From assembly GCA_018335795.1 (NCBI GenBank), contig JAGXRP010000060.1:62001-126000 (forward strand): a stretch of 64,000 bases of DNA. The letters run 5' to 3'. How positions within the stretch are numbered: position 1 is the stretch's first letter; every line of letters starts with the position of its first letter. Source of the DNA: Desulfobulbaceae bacterium. GTDB taxonomy: Bacteria; Bacteroidota; Ignavibacteria; Kapaibacteriales; UBA2268. A program made the translations under genes and the position numbers. This document shows positions 31,478-40,365 of this stretch, in pieces. Below the pieces are notes generated by a model, which saw nothing but the letters and a program-made list of their open reading frames with translations, was not told the origin of the DNA and made no database searches.

Positions 31478-31582
31478 TACAATCCCTTATGAAAACTAAA
31501 ATTTTACATTCTCAAACATAAGAAAAAGTAATGATTTTTTGCGATAAATTCTTGCCTTTCTTAAGTTTTTTTACAAAAAGAA

Positions 31583-31611
31583 AAGTTTTCTTAATTTTTA
31601 TTAAGAAACTT
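31583..31611. other. AT-rich inverted repeat in a divergent intergenic region
   Basis: AAGTTTTCTTAA and TTAAGAAACTT form an imperfect stem (one bulged T) around a short AT loop. It lies between divergent genes (31477 and 31740), so an operator-like dyad is more natural than a terminator. Confidence 0.35.
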
Positions 31612-31739
31612 GCAATTTTGAGTGATGATATTTCGGAAATTTGTTTTATATTGTAAACTGAATTTGACATAATGTTAATTAAATTTCATGGAACATGTTT
31701 ATTGATACTAAGAACATGGTTGAATAGGAAGAGTGGAAA

Positions 31740-32057
31740 ATGTGTATAGCAAATATAAATAGCATGATTAATGGCATATTAATGATGCTCATCAGAGGTG
31801 TATTATTCATTATTTCAACCATTAATGAGATAATATTCATTTTCAATAACAGCTTGTATAGTCTAATCTTTGGCTTTAGCTACACTTCCCATTATGAATA
31901 TATATTAATAGAATGTAATTATAGCCAACCCGAAATTTTGTCACTTAAGAAAAAATTGACTTCTATTGTATCTTTTGAATTGTTCGCAAAAAAGAAATCT
32001 GAAATCTTCTCAGAATTTATTACCTACAATTATCATTCAGGCAGACCATGGAAATAG
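31740..32057 (+). CDS. Hypothetical small membrane protein
   Basis: 105 residues with one long hydrophobic stretch near the start (GILMMLIRGVLFIISTINEI) and a second weaker one, followed by a lysine-rich segment. GGAAGAG lies about ten bases before the ATG and the end overlaps the DinB-like start by ten bases, the main reasons to accept it. Codon use is very AT-rich and no family is recognised, so it could be a chance frame. Confidence 0.4.
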   Translation: MCIANINSMINGILMMLIRGVLFIISTINEIIFIFNNSLYSLIFGFSYTSHYEYILIECNYSQPEILSLKKKLTSIVSFELFAKKKSEIFSEFITYNYHSGRPWK

Positions 32058-32509
32058 AACTATTGAAACATCTAATTGCAATAATTGCATACCGTTTCAC
32101 CACGGCAGTGACCGATGCACCCGATAATTACTACTATCTGAAAATAGGTGTCAATTCACGGTCGCCTGTTGAAATAATTGACCACATGAGTCATCAACTC
32201 GATTCAGCCATCCAACTTATTAGCGGGGTGCCTGTGTCGTCTGTTAAAAGAAACTTCTTTAGTTCAGAAAATTTTGAAAAATGCAAACAAAATTTCTTAT
32301 CTTTGCTAAGTTCTGTTGACATCAGATTGGATTCGTTGAAAGGAATGGATTTGCCGAGGGTGAAAGTGTTAATGCAAGGACCTTTAACTGATTGTATATC
32401 ACATATAGGGCAATTAGCAATGCTTCGCAGATTAGCGGGTAATCCGGTTGCGTCACAGAACTTTATAAAAGCTAAAGTTTTGACTGGCAAATTGGATTAT
32501 GATATATGA
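32048..32509 (+). CDS. DinB-like four-helix protein
   Basis: 153 residues. A first helix with DHMSHQLD, and near the C-terminus SHIGQLAMLRRLAGNP, match the DinB/YfiT metal-binding helical superfamily, in which three histidines bind a metal. Members include thiol transferases and damage-induced proteins of unknown role; no specific activity can be claimed. It overlaps the glycosyltransferase by four bases (ATGA), so the two are translated together. Confidence 0.7.
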   Translation: MEIELLKHLIAIIAYRFTTAVTDAPDNYYYLKIGVNSRSPVEIIDHMSHQLDSAIQLISGVPVSSVKRNFFSSENFEKCKQNFLSLLSSVDIRLDSLKGMDLPRVKVLMQGPLTDCISHIGQLAMLRRLAGNPVASQNFIKAKVLTGKLDYDI

Positions 32510-33816
32510 AAAAATTATTGGTTGTAGCATATTATTTCCCTCCTTCCGGTGGTCCCGGAGTACAACGTGTGCTCAAACACATCAAATATTTACCCGAATT
32601 CGGGTGGCAACCTATTGTTCTGACTGTTTCAAATGGTCAATTTCCTGCAAGAGATGAGAGCCTGTTTGCTCAAATTCCCGAATCTACAATAGTCGAAAGA
32701 ACCAAAATATACGAACCCTACGACATCTACCGATACTTCACCGGTAAGACGAAGGATGCCGCAATAGATGTAAATACAATCAAAAAAGATGGACACAAAG
32801 TCGGATTTAAAGAGAGCTTGGCTGAATTTATCAGGGCAACATTCTTTATTCCCGATGCTCGAATTGGGTGGCTTCTGACAGCAAAAAGCAAAGCACTCGA
32901 ACTGATTAAACTGCATGACATCTCCGCAGTTTATAGTTCATCGCCCCCTTACACTTGCTCGTTAATTGCAGATTACGCAAGCAAGAAAGCTTCCATTCCT
33001 TGGATAGCAGGTTTTCGTGACCCGTGGACCGGGTTTATTTCTTCTCCAAAACGCTGGCTGATTCCGAGCATGATTGACAGGTCTATGGAAAAATCCGTTT
33101 TTAATAACGCAAATTACGTAGAATGTGCTTGGAAAGGTATCATCAAAGATGCTCTGGCAAAATATCCCGACTTGGATGCAAACAAATTCTTACATGTGCC
33201 GAATGGATTCGATTCCAACGATTTTCCTGATGTCAAGTACAAAGCGAACGACAAATTTACACTAACATATACCGGCTCGATGTATGGGCGAAGAAATCCG
33301 GAAAGTTTGTTTGTTGCAATCGAGGAATTAATTGAAGAAGGAAAAATTGATAAAAATGAAATCGTGTTTCGATTTGTTGGAAGATTTGGGAATGAAGTAA
33401 ATGAAATGTTTGAAAAAGCCACTTTTTCAGCTCGAATTGAAATAATTGGATATGTGCCACATTCAGAAAGCATCGCAATGATTATGAAGTCAGATGCTTT
33501 ATTATTAGTAGTTGACGAATCGAAGGAAAGTAAGGAAATAGTTCCCGGTAAGGTTTACGAATATATTGGAGTAAACCGACCTTTGATTGCAATTGGTCCC
33601 GAAGACGGCTCTGTAGCAGAATTAATCCGCGAAACCGGAGCCGGAGATATTGCCCACCAAAGTAACATCCCCAAAATCAAAGAGATGTTCCTCGGCGCAT
33701 TCAATAATTGGAAAAATGGAATGAATTCAACAAATTCCAACCTTGAATTAATCACAAAATACGAACGCCGCAACGCAACTAAACAATTAGCTGAACTACT
33801 CACACGGCTGGTGTAG
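32506..33816 (+). CDS. Glycosyltransferase, GT4-like (copy 2)
   Basis: 436 residues. Opens with LLVVAYYFPPSGGPGVQRVL and WQPIVLT; the donor half has TYTGSMYGRRNPESL, FRFVGRFG and VPGKVYEYIGVNRPLIAIG. Clearly paralogous to the gene at 19625. The GPGVQR loop fits a sugar-nucleotide enzyme working on envelope glycans, substrate unknown. Coupled by ATGA to the DinB-like gene. No other glycan genes lie close by. Confidence 0.86.
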   Translation: MKKLLVVAYYFPPSGGPGVQRVLKHIKYLPEFGWQPIVLTVSNGQFPARDESLFAQIPESTIVERTKIYEPYDIYRYFTGKTKDAAIDVNTIKKDGHKVGFKESLAEFIRATFFIPDARIGWLLTAKSKALELIKLHDISAVYSSSPPYTCSLIADYASKKASIPWIAGFRDPWTGFISSPKRWLIPSMIDRSMEKSVFNNANYVECAWKGIIKDALAKYPDLDANKFLHVPNGFDSNDFPDVKYKANDKFTLTYTGSMYGRRNPESLFVAIEELIEEGKIDKNEIVFRFVGRFGNEVNEMFEKATFSARIEIIGYVPHSESIAMIMKSDALLLVVDESKESKEIVPGKVYEYIGVNRPLIAIGPEDGSVAELIRETGAGDIAHQSNIPKIKEMFLGAFNNWKNGMNSTNSNLELITKYERRNATKQLAELLTRLV

Positions 33817-33883
33817 GGAAATAGATATACTTCGTAGTGACCACAACTGCGTTCTGTGCGAAATGAAATATCATTTATTATTC

Positions 33884-34336
33884 TCACCGTGCTACAGATA
33901 TTGTACCTGACAATATGCGTCCGTCAATGTCAACAACTAACAGATACATACCCACAAGGAAATCTAACGTTGATATTCTTGCAGAGTTTTTACCTTTGCG
34001 AACTTTTGTTGATTTATTGAGAATTTCATCGCCCGAAATTGTATATAATTTTATTATTCCGGTTGCTTCAGTTTCAGAATTGAAATAAATGTCAATCCAG
34101 TCATAATCATTTGTTTGGACTGTTTTGAAAGTTGCGTGTTCTGTAACAATTCTATCTTCAGAGGCTTGGTTTTGTGTGCTAGCTGTGGTTTTAGTGGGGC
34201 TTGATTCGGGTGATTTGACTGATGATTCCGAATGGTTTTCGTATATTTCAGTACTTTTACATGAAAGTAAAAAGGCAATCATAAGAACAAATAATGCAAA
34301 TAATGATGTTTTATAAATCGTATAATTAAGCCGCAT
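33884..34336 (-). CDS. Lipoprotein ending in a sorting-domain-like fold
   Basis: ATG at 34336 preferred over a TTG two codons upstream. A hydrophobic segment ends in the lipobox FLLSC; a serine/threonine/proline-rich linker follows to about residue 65. The last ~70 residues (TGIIKLYTISGDEILNKSTK, FLVGMYLLVVDIDGRIL) look like the fold of a T9SS type A C-terminal domain. A lipobox together with such a domain is unusual, since T9SS cargo normally has a plain signal peptide. It follows the propeller T9SS gene on the same strand by 16 bases. Confidence 0.65.
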   Translation of the reverse strand: MRLNYTIYKTSLFALFVLMIAFLLSCKSTEIYENHSESSVKSPESSPTKTTASTQNQASEDRIVTEHATFKTVQTNDYDWIDIYFNSETEATGIIKLYTISGDEILNKSTKVRKGKNSARISTLDFLVGMYLLVVDIDGRILSGTISVAR

Positions 34337-34352
34337 ATTCAATTATTTCAAA

Positions 34353-35612
34353 CTATTTTTTAATAAATTTTAAATTAAAATCATCAACTTTTAAAAAATA
34401 AAAACCTGGAATCAGTTTTGAAATATCAATTTCGTGATAGAAGGTCCCTTCAAGAACTGTTTGTCCGTATAAATTTGATATTTTGAACTTTCTTTCTCTT
34501 TTGATTAAATCAGTCACTGTAATAATTTCACTTGCAGGATTAGGATAAAGACGAGGTATTATTTCATCATTCTTGCTGAATAATTCTTCTACATTTGTTG
34601 GTAAAAGTACGCCACCTTCTCTAAATACTTCAAGTCCTACAGTTTCCTGGGTTAGCTCTGAATACACTACCATCCATTTATTGTTGAACTTGTCTATGCA
34701 AAGTTGATAAGCTCCTTCGCCGGATATTCCTGAATTTGACGGGATGAAATTTGACCAGGTTGTGCCATCAAATTTGGTAAGTCCGTTATAATATCCACCA
34801 AGCCAAACAACATCATTGCTATCAATTGCGATGGAATTGAAATGGTCATTCTGTAAATCAGTATTTTCAGTATCGTAAAATACCCATTGAGTATTGTCAT
34901 ATTTACTCAAGCCGCCGAATTGCTCAATATATGCATTGCCGGAAATAATCCATTTATTTCCTTTCGAATCTATTTCTATTTGATTCGGTAAACTTAATGC
35001 CGGAATACCTGTATTTGTACTATCATAGCTTGTGAAGACGCCCTTTTTAAAATGGGTTATCCTTAGTCCAAGAACTCTTTGCCATGATGAACCATCAGTA
35101 TCAAATTTGACTTCATGAAATTCATTATCATATTCTCCACTACCGCCTGTACGAAAGACCTCCCAGTCCGTACCATCAAATTTCGCAAGACCATTTTTTG
35201 TTGCACACCATAAATTGTCTTCTTTGTCAAAAGTGATATTTGCTACTTGATTATGTGGTAATCCTGAATTTTGGGTATTGTATTCTGTAATTACTCCATC
35301 CTTATAGTGCAACACTCCCTCGCTTAGGGAACTCATCCATAAATCACCATTCGCATCCTTAGCAAAGCTACTTATTATGTAGCTACCTATGGTATCAATA
35401 GATAAATCTTCTAAGTTAAGTCTTATAACCCTATCTATTACATCATCACCTATACTAATTAGAATGGAGTTATCAATTGCTGCCATTGTATAAATTGATT
35501 TTATATCATGAAAATACATCCACTCAGGATTTTCGGCTTGTGTCCCCGGTGGCTTGAGCAATATGATGGTGTGTACTATTAGATAAAGAAATATATAAAA
35601 TCTACTTCGCAT
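34353..35612 (-). CDS. T9SS-secreted propeller protein (two-component-type propeller repeats)
   Basis: 419 residues. Signal peptide to about residue 27, then repeats of the 'Reg_prop' kind (DANGDLWMSSLSEGVLHY, DKEDNLWCATKNGLAKFDG, DSNDVVWLGGYYNGLTKFDG), each a blade ending in an N-x-W/V-x-G-T-type turn, forming a propeller over about residues 35-335. The C-terminus (RLYPNPASEIITVTDL, LIPGFYFLKVDDF) is a type A T9SS sorting domain. Start is well supported by GGGAGG a few bases upstream of the ATG. Secreted or surface protein, ligand unknown. Confidence 0.85.
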   Translation of the reverse strand: MRSRFYIFLYLIVHTIILLKPPGTQAENPEWMYFHDIKSIYTMAAIDNSILISIGDDVIDRVIRLNLEDLSIDTIGSYIISSFAKDANGDLWMSSLSEGVLHYKDGVITEYNTQNSGLPHNQVANITFDKEDNLWCATKNGLAKFDGTDWEVFRTGGSGEYDNEFHEVKFDTDGSSWQRVLGLRITHFKKGVFTSYDSTNTGIPALSLPNQIEIDSKGNKWIISGNAYIEQFGGLSKYDNTQWVFYDTENTDLQNDHFNSIAIDSNDVVWLGGYYNGLTKFDGTTWSNFIPSNSGISGEGAYQLCIDKFNNKWMVVYSELTQETVGLEVFREGGVLLPTNVEELFSKNDEIIPRLYPNPASEIITVTDLIKRERKFKISNLYGQTVLEGTFYHEIDISKLIPGFYFLKVDDFNLKFIKK

Positions 35613-35758
35613 AAACCCTCCCTAAAAAAATTTAAAAAAAGTTGGCATACAATTCAAGTGCAATTTCTCGCTTTTCATTTACTAAACACTATTCTATTTG
35701 TGTATAGCCCTATTTTTATAAACATAAATAGATTTTGCAAATCAACCAAATTTTACTC

Positions 35759-35788
35759 AAAAAAAAAAGCTGCCCAAGTGGACAGCCT
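35759..35788 (-). terminator. Rho-independent terminator of the NmrA-like gene
   Basis: On the minus strand GCTGTCC / GGGCAGC stem (one G-U pair) with an ACTT loop, followed by ten T. It shares most of its bases with the icd terminator at 25097-25125. Confidence 0.82.
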
Positions 35789-35814
35789 CTAAATTTACTT
35801 TTGTTTAATATAAA

Positions 35815-36762
35815 TTATTCCGGAATGGCAATCTTTGAAACATTGACATTTAGCCATTTTTCAAATGTTTGGAGTTCAGGATTGAGTGAACGTGATTCGT
35901 CTAAATTACGTTCACCACAAAAAACATCGTTGAAATCACGTTTGAATTGGAACATATTGCCCAAATCATCAGCACCGGGGAAACCGAAACCGCGATAAAC
36001 ATCAGCGGGAACTTCATTATAGCGAACAGTTTGACCGACTGCCTTAGTCAGAGCCGAAGCCATCTCATAACCGGTAAGATGCTCGCCCGCAATTCCAACA
36101 CTCTTTCCAATGTAGTTATCACCTTTTTTGAAAATTCCATAAGCACATTTGCCAATATCTTCAGCCGCCATACCCGGTAATTTCTTATCGCCCATTGGTA
36201 ATGTTATACCCAACACGCCATCAGGACCGCGTTGTGGACCCATTCCGAAGTAAATCATATTTTCCCAATAAAATGAAGTCAGCAAATATGTAGTTGGAAC
36301 GCCGAGTTCAGCAAATCTTTCATTTGCAATACCTTTTGAATCAAAATGTGGGACTTTGTACTTGCCTTGCAATGTAGGCATGCGGTCGTCATCCAATGGC
36401 ACCCATTTGCGAGTATCATTGAAAGTTGACCAAACAGCGTGCTTGACTCCTGCATCTTTAGCAGCTTGTGCTAAATTAGCGGCTTGTTCGATTTCTTTTT
36501 CAGGTGAAAAATGTTCCCAAAAATTTGTAAGGCAGAAGGCACCGTAAGCACCTTCGAAAGCACGGCGTAAACTGTCAACATCGTCTAAATCGGCTTGGAC
36601 GACTTCGGCACCCATTTCAACCAATTTCATGGCATTTTCTGATTTTGGGTTACGTGTAATAGCCCTAACTTTGAAGTTGCTTTGCGGGTCGTTCAAAATT
36701 GCACGTGCAAGACCTCCGCCTTGAGCTCCTGTAGCACCGGTAATAGCAATAATTTTACTCAT
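35815..36762 (-). CDS. NmrA-like NAD(P)-binding protein
   Basis: 315 residues, atypical short-chain dehydrogenase. The dinucleotide motif ITGATGAQGGGLARAIL lies at the N-terminus and EVVQADLDDVDSLRRAF is the second conserved strand. The catalytic Tyr-x3-Lys pair of classical reductases is not evident, as expected for the NmrA subgroup, which may act as a redox sensor or reductase. No signal peptide. It has its own terminator and stands alone between a T9SS gene and a repeat. Confidence 0.88.
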   Translation of the reverse strand: MSKIIAITGATGAQGGGLARAILNDPQSNFKVRAITRNPKSENAMKLVEMGAEVVQADLDDVDSLRRAFEGAYGAFCLTNFWEHFSPEKEIEQAANLAQAAKDAGVKHAVWSTFNDTRKWVPLDDDRMPTLQGKYKVPHFDSKGIANERFAELGVPTTYLLTSFYWENMIYFGMGPQRGPDGVLGITLPMGDKKLPGMAAEDIGKCAYGIFKKGDNYIGKSVGIAGEHLTGYEMASALTKAVGQTVRYNEVPADVYRGFGFPGADDLGNMFQFKRDFNDVFCGERNLDESRSLNPELQTFEKWLNVNVSKIAIPE

Positions 36763-36885
36763 GAATCAATCCTATAATTATGATTACAAAACGTTAATTT
36801 TCTATACAATACAAATATAAGTATTACACAAAACGAATATTTTGCAATCATATTTTATATGTCATGACAAATAATATTTTTAATC

Positions 36886-36914
36886 ATTTTAATCATATAA
36901 ATCATAGTTCAGAC
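36886..36914. repeat. GTCTGAAC-type repeat, left of corA
   Basis: Ends ATCATATAAATCATAGTTCA then GAC, the same as the right-hand end of the element at 38043-38202. Its own left end is degenerate, so it looks truncated. It lies one base from the corA stop. Confidence 0.75.
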
Positions 36915-36915
36915 C

Positions 36916-37977
36916 TCACAACCACTTCTTACGTTTGAAGAAAATGAGCATCAACATTCCAATTGTAAACATTAGTGCTAAGGCAAAGTAATAGCCATAT
37001 TTCCAAGTTAGTTCGGGCATATTTTGGAAATTCATACCGTAAACGCCGGCAATGAATGTAAGTGGCATAAAAATAGTGGCAATGACAGTAAGCACTTTCA
37101 TGACGCTATTCATCTTGTTGCTGACCGTTGTGAGATAAACGTCGAGCATACCCGAAAGCAAATCCCTTGAGGATTCGATTGTGTCAATCACCTGTATCGT
37201 GTGGTCATAAACGTCTCTGAGGAAGATTCGCGTGCTTTTGTGAATCAGTTTTGATTCACCTCTTTCAAGTACGCTTGTGACTTCTCTGAGGGGCCCAACT
37301 GAACGTTTAAGCAAAATTAAATCTCTCTTTAGAGAATGGATTTCAAGAGTTGTGTCTTCGGTAGGATTTTCGAGCAATTGTTCTTCAATGTCTTCGATTT
37401 TCTCGCCGATTCTTTCCAATACTACAAAGTAGTTGTCAATTATAGTGTCAATCAAAGTGTAAGCGAGATAGTCAGAGCCTCTTTTTCTAATTTGACCGTT
37501 GCTATTTCTCAATCGGTTTCTAATTGGTTCAAATACGTCTCCCTCGATTTCTTGGAATGAAACTACATAATTTTTGCCGACTATCAAACTGATTTGTTCG
37601 TTGATGATTTTCTCGTTCTCATCAAAATATATCATTTTCAGGACTACGAAAATGTGGTCATCGAAATCTTCTAATTTGGGGCGATGCTTAGTATTTACTA
37701 TGTCTGCTTGGACAAGCTTGTGCACTCCGAAATGATTGCCGATATTCTCGATAACTTCTGTTTGGTGCACCCCATTTACGTTAATCCATTTTACACCCTT
37801 GCTATCATCATCAATTACAAATTCTTCGATTTTGTTGACTTCTTTCTCCTCGAAATGTTCTTCGCTATATGAAATAGAAGAAATCTTGCTACTTCCCGAA
37901 CGCTCTGAGCCTATATGAACAAGTGCTCCGGGTGGAAGTCCAACCTTTTGTTGATATTTTTGGATATATAGCGGCAT
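36916..37977 (-). CDS. corA: CorA-type magnesium/cobalt transporter
   Basis: Inner-membrane divalent-cation channel. The signature GMN lies in FIAGVYGMNFQNMPEL near the C-terminus, between two membrane helices (VMKVLTVIATIFMPLTFIAG and YYFALALMFTIGMLMLIFF), with a positively charged tail (KRKKWL). The large N-terminal domain is cytosolic, with the long stalk helix carrying many charged residues. I start at the ATG at 37977, preceded by a weak GAG-type site; a GTG three codons upstream is possible. GTCTGAAC-ended repeats lie on both sides. Confidence 0.95.
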   Translation of the reverse strand: MPLYIQKYQQKVGLPPGALVHIGSERSGSSKISSISYSEEHFEEKEVNKIEEFVIDDDSKGVKWINVNGVHQTEVIENIGNHFGVHKLVQADIVNTKHRPKLEDFDDHIFVVLKMIYFDENEKIINEQISLIVGKNYVVSFQEIEGDVFEPIRNRLRNSNGQIRKRGSDYLAYTLIDTIIDNYFVVLERIGEKIEDIEEQLLENPTEDTTLEIHSLKRDLILLKRSVGPLREVTSVLERGESKLIHKSTRIFLRDVYDHTIQVIDTIESSRDLLSGMLDVYLTTVSNKMNSVMKVLTVIATIFMPLTFIAGVYGMNFQNMPELTWKYGYYFALALMFTIGMLMLIFFKRKKWL

Positions 37978-38042
37978 AATTATCACTCTCGCATATGAAA
38001 TATGATAATGAACGAATGCTTACTTTTTTAAGTGCTAATGAT

Positions 38043-38202
38043 GTCTGAACTATGATTTGTTTGATTGGGTATGATTCTTATGATTGAATTTGTCTGAACT
38101 ATGATTTGTTAGATTTTTTTTTTGATTTATATGATTGGTTTTAATAACATTAATCACTTTAATCATATAAATCATAGTTCAGACATAAATCATAGTTCAG
38201 AC
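38043..38202. repeat. Nested palindromic repeat with GTCTGAAC ends
   Basis: GTCTGAACTATGATTTGTT at 38043 and again at 38092; the reverse complement ATCATAGTTCAGAC ends at 38184 and 38202. So an inner inverted pair (38092-38184) is nested in an outer one (38043-38202). The interior is rich in TGATT/AATCA runs. It has the form of a miniature inverted-repeat element that has duplicated its ends. Confidence 0.85.
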
Positions 38203-38213
38203 TTGTTGCTCTT

Positions 38214-38693
38214 TTAATTCACAAACTTTACTCTGAATTGCCCTTCTGTAATATTCTTGGAAGCACCTGCGTTGGTTGAGCCTGTGAAGCTGAATGTACC
38301 GCTGATTTCAGAGTCGTTTACTGTTGTGATATTGATAGATGCAGATGTTGAATTATACAAAGTAGCTCCCATTGGATTTGAAGTGCTGCCGACAGAATAT
38401 TGTGCTATTGAAACATTGTTCGATGGACCTTCGACTATAGAGCCGACAATTGTAAATGAAACTGTTTCTGTTACTTGGGTCTGGATATTATAATTTGCAC
38501 CGGAAATATTGATAGCATTAGTACCTGCTTTAGTTGCCATTGCATTCATGCTTTGCCAACTTGAACCGTCAACTTTGCATTTCATCGTACCCATAGTTAA
38601 TGCGCCACTATTGGAATTTGTTGAACTATCCGAACAAGCTGCAGCAACCAATATCAGTAATGCTGCAAAGAAAATAGAAATCAATTTTGCCAT
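38214..38693 (-). CDS. Small lipoprotein (DUF6252-like)
   Basis: 159 residues; lipobox LVAAAC at about residue 20, serine/asparagine-rich linker, then a beta-rich domain of about 120 residues that begins MKCKVDGSSWQSMNAM and ends TEGQFRVKFVN. The K-V-D-G-x-x-W motif is seen in Bacteroidota surface lipoproteins. GGAG lies nine bases upstream of the start. It has its own promoter and follows the phage-like block on the same strand without being part of it. Function unknown. Confidence 0.7.
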   Translation of the reverse strand: MAKLISIFFAALLILVAAACSDSSTNSNSGALTMGTMKCKVDGSSWQSMNAMATKAGTNAINISGANYNIQTQVTETVSFTIVGSIVEGPSNNVSIAQYSVGSTSNPMGATLYNSTSASINITTVNDSEISGTFSFTGSTNAGASKNITEGQFRVKFVN

Positions 38694-38734
38694 TTTAGAT
38701 TCTCCAAAAATTTTAGAAAGTGTTAACTAAAAAG

Positions 38735-38765
38735 CAAAAATAATAATTTATTTTATTAAAACAAA
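38735..38765 (-). promoter_or_regulatory. Bacteroidota-type promoter for the lipoprotein gene at 38214
   Basis: On the minus strand TTTG (38765-38762), 19-base spacer, TATTTTTG (38742-38735), identical in -7 and spacing to the atpD promoter. It lies directly behind the portal-gene stop. Confidence 0.6.
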
Positions 38766-39902
38766 TTATAATTTCAAATCTTCATTCTTCAATCCGTAAG
38801 TTCGTGTCCAATAGGCCATATTAAAGGGTACGCCTGCATTGAGTAATCGAATATCTCTTTCCAATTTCTGATTATTGTCGGAATCGTTTAATGTTAGTCG
38901 GATTTGTGGTGACTTGACTTCTCCGAAATTAATTTCAGCAATAAGCTTGATAATGTGGTTGATGAAACTTTCTGCGATTTTAGCATCAGCGGTGATGATT
39001 TCGCGTCTGATTTTGTAATGTGTTTGAGCCGCTGCTAGCGAACCATTTTTCAATTCGGTAGTCAAAGTTTGGGAGAGTAATGCTTTAGAAATCTCCGTGT
39101 TGCAAAAATTTATCATTTCTAAATACAAATCGGTTGACGATGTTCGGGTGGCTTCTGCCAAAGTGATTTCAATATCCGAGGGCGATACAATTACAGCGTC
39201 TTCGTGCATATCCGACAGAACTTGGGCTAAGTCTTCGGCTTCGTCTTTGGTGGCGCCACGGTTGTATTTGCCTATCAAAATCGGCATTCCGTATTTTTCC
39301 ATGAAATTCACCCAAAATCGAAGTCCCCCGTTTTTGAATGTTACAGCCCAATAGCATCTCGCCAACAAGGCTTCGCCGTATGGATTGGCATAGCTTGCTT
39401 CATGGCTTGCAGTTGAAAACTTGAATCTCGAAACCGGTATTGGCTCGGTATGTTTTCCTTTTAAACACAATCTGCCTCTTGTGTCATAACAAAACCATTC
39501 CTGTGGCTTAGCTTGGATTTTCGTCGGTAATAAATATCTGGTGCCGGAATTAGTTTCATTCCAAATAAACTCGAATGGTTGCCAACCGTAAAGGACTGAT
39601 TCTGCAATATCGCTAATTAGTGATGCAATGTTTATTTCGGAAATAAATTGCTCTATTAATTTGCTTAAAGCGGGCTCAACGTTGTCTATCAAAAGAGAAT
39701 ATTCAAGATTTTGCAGTCCACTTTTGCGCGATTGGATGCAACTCCAAACATGTGGGTCGTATTTTAATTTGCGATAATTTTCGATGGAATTGCCTGTCTT
39801 GCTCAATATTTCATCAGGATTGGGCAAAATTCCGATATAATTAAAGAAGGACAACCTGTTTTCGCGCCTAACAAGTTCGGATGTAAGATATTTTTTTTGC
39901 AT
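38766..39902 (-). CDS. Mu gp29-like portal protein (DUF935)
   Basis: 378 residues. The N-terminal RKLKYDPHVWSCIQSRKSGL and the central YGWQPFEFIW, SRFKFSTASHEASYANPYGEALL and MEKYGMPILIGKYNRGA are characteristic of Mu-like portal proteins, which form the ring through which DNA enters the head. Mu gp29 is longer (over 500 residues), so this is a compact version lacking the tail end. In Mu, portal follows terminase and precedes capsid genes; here it is the last gene of the block and no terminase is present. Intact reading frame. The start has only a weak Shine-Dalgarno. Confidence 0.88.
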   Translation of the reverse strand: MQKKYLTSELVRRENRLSFFNYIGILPNPDEILSKTGNSIENYRKLKYDPHVWSCIQSRKSGLQNLEYSLLIDNVEPALSKLIEQFISEINIASLISDIAESVLYGWQPFEFIWNETNSGTRYLLPTKIQAKPQEWFCYDTRGRLCLKGKHTEPIPVSRFKFSTASHEASYANPYGEALLARCYWAVTFKNGGLRFWVNFMEKYGMPILIGKYNRGATKDEAEDLAQVLSDMHEDAVIVSPSDIEITLAEATRTSSTDLYLEMINFCNTEISKALLSQTLTTELKNGSLAAAQTHYKIRREIITADAKIAESFINHIIKLIAEINFGEVKSPQIRLTLNDSDNNQKLERDIRLLNAGVPFNMAYWTRTYGLKNEDLKL

Positions 39903-39914
39903 AATTATTTTCTT

Positions 39915-40355
39915 TTAATTTGATGAATTGCCCAACAAGAAACCAATCACAACTGAAGCAATAGCAATTAGCACCGTTTCCCAGTCACTTTCCGATTCTT
40001 CGGCTTTATTTTCGACAATTATTTCTGCGACTGCATTTGTATCAGCTTTGTGTCTAACAGATAAATTAATTAAATGCTCCGGAAAATCGTATCGCACAAA
40101 AACAGTATCGTATTTGACTACTGTATCCAAAATTGCCGTAAATGATTGGGATATATATACTGTATCACTTCGGTAAATAATTTCCGGTTTGGCATTTTCG
40201 ATTGTTATCGGCTCTCGATATTCGATTTGGAATACAGTATCGCGAACGATATTTTTTACTAACCGCACATTTTCCGGTCGCTCGGGCAATAAAATATGAT
40301 AAATTAAAGCTCCTGTCAGTAAGGACAGGAGCAATATAAATAGAATTTGTTTCAT
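39915..40355 (-). CDS. Two-membrane-segment protein in the phage-like block (spanin-like?)
   Basis: 146 residues: N-terminal hydrophobic segment (ILFILLLSLLTGALIYHILL), a ~95-residue extracytoplasmic stretch with repeated DTV elements (RDTVFQ, SDTVYI, LDTVVKYDTVFV), and a C-terminal hydrophobic segment (VLIAIASVVIGFLLG). The size and position beside the lysin suggest a spanin (outer-membrane disruption protein), but I have no motif to prove it. Ten-base gap to its neighbour upstream. Confidence 0.55.
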   Translation of the reverse strand: MKQILFILLLSLLTGALIYHILLPERPENVRLVKNIVRDTVFQIEYREPITIENAKPEIIYRSDTVYISQSFTAILDTVVKYDTVFVRYDFPEHLINLSVRHKADTNAVAEIIVENKAEESESDWETVLIAIASVVIGFLLGNSSN

Positions 40356-40365
40356 TTTATTTAAG

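Noticed and set aside
38043-38202. CRISPR array
   Set aside because: The GTCTGAAC repeats are inverted as well as direct, unevenly spaced, and there are no cas genes; no other regular repeat array is present in the window.
38214-38693. Lipoprotein as tenth gene of the phage-like block
   Set aside because: It has its own complete promoter and a lipobox of host type, and lies 73 bases beyond the portal stop.
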